The notes under the pieces were generated by a model that searched no databases, had not been told where the DNA came from, and worked only from the letters and a program-made list of their open reading frames with translations. 6,896 bases of DNA, from NCBI GenBank assembly GCA_003555285.1, contig PWGH01000239.1, positions 1-6,896 on the forward strand. The letters are read 5' to 3'. Position 1 is the first letter of the stretch, and every line of letters begins with the position of its first letter. The DNA comes from Thioalkalivibrio sp. (GTDB taxonomy: Bacteria; Pseudomonadota; Gammaproteobacteria; Ectothiorhodospirales; Ectothiorhodospiraceae). The translations under genes and the position numbers were made by a program. Positions 4,198 through 6,896 of this stretch are shown piece after piece.

Positions 4198-6834
4198 ATG
4201 TTCCCACGCCATTCCTCCCGTCCTCGAAACCGCTGCTGCGACACCCGCGATCCTTGGCTGCCCGCCTGGATTCCGGCGCTGGCACTGACACTGACACTCG
4301 CTGCCTGCGGTCAGGCGACCTATTCAGTCGAGCAGCATCTGGAACGCGGTGCCGGTTTTCTGGACGAGGGCAATCTGCAAGCCGCGTCCATCGAGTTTCG
4401 CAATGCCCTGCAGCGGGATCCGGAGAGCGCCGAGGGGCGCTTCAGGCTTGGCCTGCTGCTGCTGCGCAGTGGTGACGGGGCCGGAGCCGAGCGGGAACTG
4501 AGGCGCGCGATCGAGCGCGGATGGGATCCGACCGAGGCCCGGCTGCCGATGCTCCGCGCCCTGCTGATGCAAGCCCGTTACGGGCGCGTGATGGAAGAGA
4601 CCGAGGATCTGGACGATCTTGCGGCCGAGCAGATGCCCGAGGCACTGGCACTTCGCGGGCTGGCGCTGATGAACATGGGCAATCCGACCGAGGCCCGGAA
4701 GATCCTGGCCGAAGCGCTGCGCGGCGATGCCAACCTCGTGGATGCCCAGATTGGCATGGCGGCCATCAGCCACCGTCTCGATGGCGACGTCGAGGCGGCG
4801 CGCGCGCAGCTGCAGGCGGCATTGGAAGGGGCTCCTGAGTATGCGCAGGCTTGGGCCTATCTGGCTGAACTGGAACAGTTCGAGGGTCGCTGGGAGATCG
4901 CGGAACAGGCCTATGCGCGGGCGATCGAGCTCAGTCCGGCGCCCTACGCCTATCATCTGGGCCGTGCCACGACACGTCTGCGACTCGGCAATCTCGAGGA
5001 TGCCCGGGATGATCTGCTGGCGTTGCAGCGCCTCGGCGGCAACCATCCGGCCACGGCCTACATCGAAGGGCAGCTGCATTATCGACACGGCCGTCATCAG
5101 GAGGCCCAGCAGGCCTTCGAGGCCGTGCTGCTGCAGACGCGCAACCTGCCGCCCGCATTGCTGCTGTTGGGGGCGAGCCACCTGGCGCAGGGTCACCGAC
5201 GCCAGGCAGAGCATTATCTGCAGCGGTACCTGCATGCGCGTCCGGATTCCAGCGACGCCGCGCGACTGCTTGCGATGGTCCGCCTGGAAGATGGCGATCC
5301 GGAACGCGCCGAGGCTTTGCTGCAAGCATTGATTACTCGCCAGCCGGACGATATCGCCGCCCTGGACGCCCTCGGTCGCCTGCAGCTGGCCCGAGGGGAA
5401 CATGAGCAGGGCCTCGGTCAGTTCAGAAAGCTGGCCGCGGCGGCCCCGGAGGATCCGGCGGCACGCCTGGCCCTGGCGCGGGCGCTTCATCAAGCCGGGA
5501 AGCGTGACGAAGCGATACAGGAACTGGAGGCCGTGGTCGAATTGGCCCCCGAGCAACTGGATCTCGAGTTCAGCCTGATCCTGGAGTTGATTCACAGCGG
5601 TGGACCCTACGACGCGGTCCTCGAAAGGGCCGAGGCGCTGCGGGTGAAGATCCCCGACCAAGCGCTACCGCATATCCTGAAGGCCGCCGCCTACGAGGGG
5701 CAGCAGGACCTCGAGCAGGCGGCAAACAGCCTGCGCGAGGCCTTGCGGTTGCAGCCGGGCCACCCCGTCGCCTCGCTGCAGCTGAGCCGGATGGTCCGCG
5801 CGCAGGGCGATGCGGGTGAGGCGCGACGTCTCCTGCGCGAAGCATTGGAGAGCGATCCGAACCATCTGGGCGTGCTGATGGAGCTCTCCCTGGTGGAGGG
5901 CGAGCAGGGCAACACAGCCGCCATGGTTCGGCACCTCGAACACGCGATAGCCGCCCACCCCGAGGCCACCGATCCGCGGATCGTGCTGGGGCGCTATCAC
6001 TTGCGGCAGAATCAGCCGGCGCGCACCGTGTCGCTGATCGAACCGCTGCAGGAGACCACCGCGGCGAATGACGTCCGCGTGCTGCAATTAATGGCCAATG
6101 CGTATCTCGCGACGGAGCAGCACGCGCCGGCGGCGGACCACCTGCGTCTGCTGGCGGAGGTGGCCGACGATACGGCGCCGGTGCGGTTCCAGCTGGGCCT
6201 GGGTTTCCTGCAGGCCGAGCGGCCTAGGGATGCCGAAACCGCACTCCGGCGGACCCTCGAGCTCGATCCAGAGCATGTCGAGGCCATGCACCTGCTCGCC
6301 GGCGTACGCGCCCAGGCGGGCGATACCGACGAGGCGATGGTGCTCGCGCGGCGCATGCAGGACGTCGCGCCCGAGGCCCCGAGCGGCTATTCGGTCGAGG
6401 CCTTGATGCATACCGCGAGCGGAAACCATGCCGATGCCGGGCGCGCCTACCGGGCCGCCTACGAGCGCTCACCGACCACGGCGTTGGCTCGGCAAGCCGC
6501 CGGTGCCTACCAGCGGGCGGACCAGCCTCAGGAGGCCGCGAAGCTGCTGGAGGCGCATCTGGTTCAGCAGCCGGACGATGATGCGGTGCGGCTCGATCTC
6601 GCACAGATCCGGCTGCACCAGGGCGACGCCGAGCGCGGCCTGGCGCTGTTGGAACAGGTGCGCCGCGGGCTTCCAGATCATCCGGAGGTGCACTACCGCT
6701 ATGCCCTGGCGCTCGCGGAACACGGGCGCCCGCGCGACGCACAACAGGAGTTGCGTTCCTTGCTGCAGGCTGGGGGCGAATTTCCCCAGCGCGCCGCGGC
6801 CGAGCAGCTGCTGCGTCGCCTCGAGGAGGGCTGA
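4198..6834 (+). CDS. prsT: PEP-CTERM/XrtA system TPR-repeat lipoprotein PrsT-like protein, copy B
   Basis: Predicted 878-residue outer-envelope lipoprotein. The signal peptide has a basic n-region (R4, R8, R10, R12, R17), hydrophobic core IPALALTLTL (25-34) and lipobox LAAC with Cys37. TPR units fill about 43-855, roughly 23-24 units. The PrsT N-terminal block is clear (EFRNALQRDPESAEGRFRLG from 66) and the protein aligns collinearly with copy A: EALLQALITRQPDDIAAL (372-389) against EALLRPLLERDPDDVSAL, GRYHLRQNQPARTVSLIEPL (598-617) against SRYHLSQGEPRQALALLEPL, and PEVHYRYALALA (829-840) against PEVRYHYAVALE. It keeps a stretch of about 135 residues (around 640-790) that copy A lacks, but has lost about 67 residues, nearly two TPRs, containing the NNLAWLY and TLGW signatures usual near the PrsT C-terminus. 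The role is inferred as a scaffold for protein sorting or exopolysaccharide assembly. With its signature block missing, it may be a diverged paralog rather than the canonical PrsT. Confidence 0.88.
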   Translation: MFPRHSSRPRNRCCDTRDPWLPAWIPALALTLTLAACGQATYSVEQHLERGAGFLDEGNLQAASIEFRNALQRDPESAEGRFRLGLLLLRSGDGAGAERELRRAIERGWDPTEARLPMLRALLMQARYGRVMEETEDLDDLAAEQMPEALALRGLALMNMGNPTEARKILAEALRGDANLVDAQIGMAAISHRLDGDVEAARAQLQAALEGAPEYAQAWAYLAELEQFEGRWEIAEQAYARAIELSPAPYAYHLGRATTRLRLGNLEDARDDLLALQRLGGNHPATAYIEGQLHYRHGRHQEAQQAFEAVLLQTRNLPPALLLLGASHLAQGHRRQAEHYLQRYLHARPDSSDAARLLAMVRLEDGDPERAEALLQALITRQPDDIAALDALGRLQLARGEHEQGLGQFRKLAAAAPEDPAARLALARALHQAGKRDEAIQELEAVVELAPEQLDLEFSLILELIHSGGPYDAVLERAEALRVKIPDQALPHILKAAAYEGQQDLEQAANSLREALRLQPGHPVASLQLSRMVRAQGDAGEARRLLREALESDPNHLGVLMELSLVEGEQGNTAAMVRHLEHAIAAHPEATDPRIVLGRYHLRQNQPARTVSLIEPLQETTAANDVRVLQLMANAYLATEQHAPAADHLRLLAEVADDTAPVRFQLGLGFLQAERPRDAETALRRTLELDPEHVEAMHLLAGVRAQAGDTDEAMVLARRMQDVAPEAPSGYSVEALMHTASGNHADAGRAYRAAYERSPTTALARQAAGAYQRADQPQEAAKLLEAHLVQQPDDDAVRLDLAQIRLHQGDAERGLALLEQVRRGLPDHPEVHYRYALALAEHGRPRDAQQELRSLLQAGGEFPQRAAAEQLLRRLEEG
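4283..4298 (+). repeat. 6-bp tandem repeat in the PrsT-B signal peptide
   Basis: CACTGA-CACTGA-CACT, about 2.7 copies, encodes the alternating Leu-Thr run in the hydrophobic core of the lipoprotein signal peptide. Gain or loss of one unit would keep the frame and change the core length by two residues. Confidence 0.8.
6825..6830 (+). promoter_or_regulatory. Ribosome binding site inside the end of prsT copy B
   Basis: GGAGGG within the last codons of copy B lies 6 nt before an ATG at 6837. The spacing and strength suggest translational coupling to a following gene. Confidence 0.5.
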
Positions 6835-6836
6835 AG

Positions 6837-6896
6837 ATGGGTCATCCGGACTGCGGCATGGCCTTAACGCGGGTCATGTCGCCGTTCATCGGCGGG
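6837..6896 (+). CDS. Start of a possible downstream gene, cut by the window edge
   Basis: An ATG two nt after the stop of copy B opens a frame that stays open for the 20 codons visible (begins MGHPDCGMALTR). The strong Shine-Dalgarno in front and the tight spacing favour a real operon partner of copy B. The fragment is too short to assign a family. An alternative in-frame ATG lies at 6858, and it could also be a chance frame. Confidence 0.45.
   Translation, partial: MGHPDCGMALTRVMSPFIGG

Noticed and set aside
4324..5661. Long antisense open frame of 445 codons opposite prsT copy B
   Set aside because: It is a GC-driven mirror of a strongly supported TPR coding region. It has no recognisable domain, and the sense strand matches a known family across the same bases.
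1..6896. CRISPR array, tRNA/rRNA, insertion sequence, or PEP-CTERM sorting signal
   Set aside because: No spaced repeat array, RNA gene, transposase, terminal inverted repeats or C-terminal PEP plus transmembrane plus basic tail was seen in any plausible reading frame.

Overview
The window is a high-GC bacterial segment with all genes on the + strand. The layout is: TPR lipoprotein gene, about 280 bp gap, short LuxI-like acyltransferase gene, about 385 bp gap, second TPR lipoprotein gene, and the first codons of a possible fourth gene at the right edge. The two large proteins carry the hallmarks of PrsT, the TPR-repeat lipoprotein of the exosortase/PEP-CTERM (XrtA) systems. The middle gene matches the PEP-CTERM/exosortase-associated acyltransferase family. 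These families occur in exopolysaccharide-producing Proteobacteria. The base composition and protein style suggest a high-GC, probably gammaproteobacterial host, but the lineage is a guess. No exosortase, PEP-CTERM substrate, PrsK/PrsR or glycan gene lies inside the window.

Region by region: 39-2522 encodes PrsT copy A (lipobox Cys55). The gap 2523-2801 is unusually rich in short perfect inverted repeats and looks regulatory. 2802-3812 encodes the acyltransferase. Its N-terminal half keeps every LuxI-type catalytic position, but an Arg-rich stretch near residues 128-210 looks out of place. The gap 3813-4197 holds a 15-bp tandem repeat and a convincing intrinsic terminator or attenuator hairpin. 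4198-6834 encodes PrsT copy B (lipobox Cys37). A start codon with a strong ribosome binding site follows its stop after 2 nt.

Taken together, two lipid-anchored TPR scaffolds probably serve protein sorting or extracellular polysaccharide assembly at the envelope. The enzyme between them would make an acylated small molecule or acyl-amino acid. Its exact product is not known from this sequence.

The most interesting points are these. The two PrsT copies align collinearly and each lacks a different block close to a whole number of TPR units (about 4 units in A, about 2 in B). The palindrome cluster lies in front of the LuxI-like gene. The acyltransferase insert may reflect either a lineage-specific loop or a pair of compensating frameshifts.
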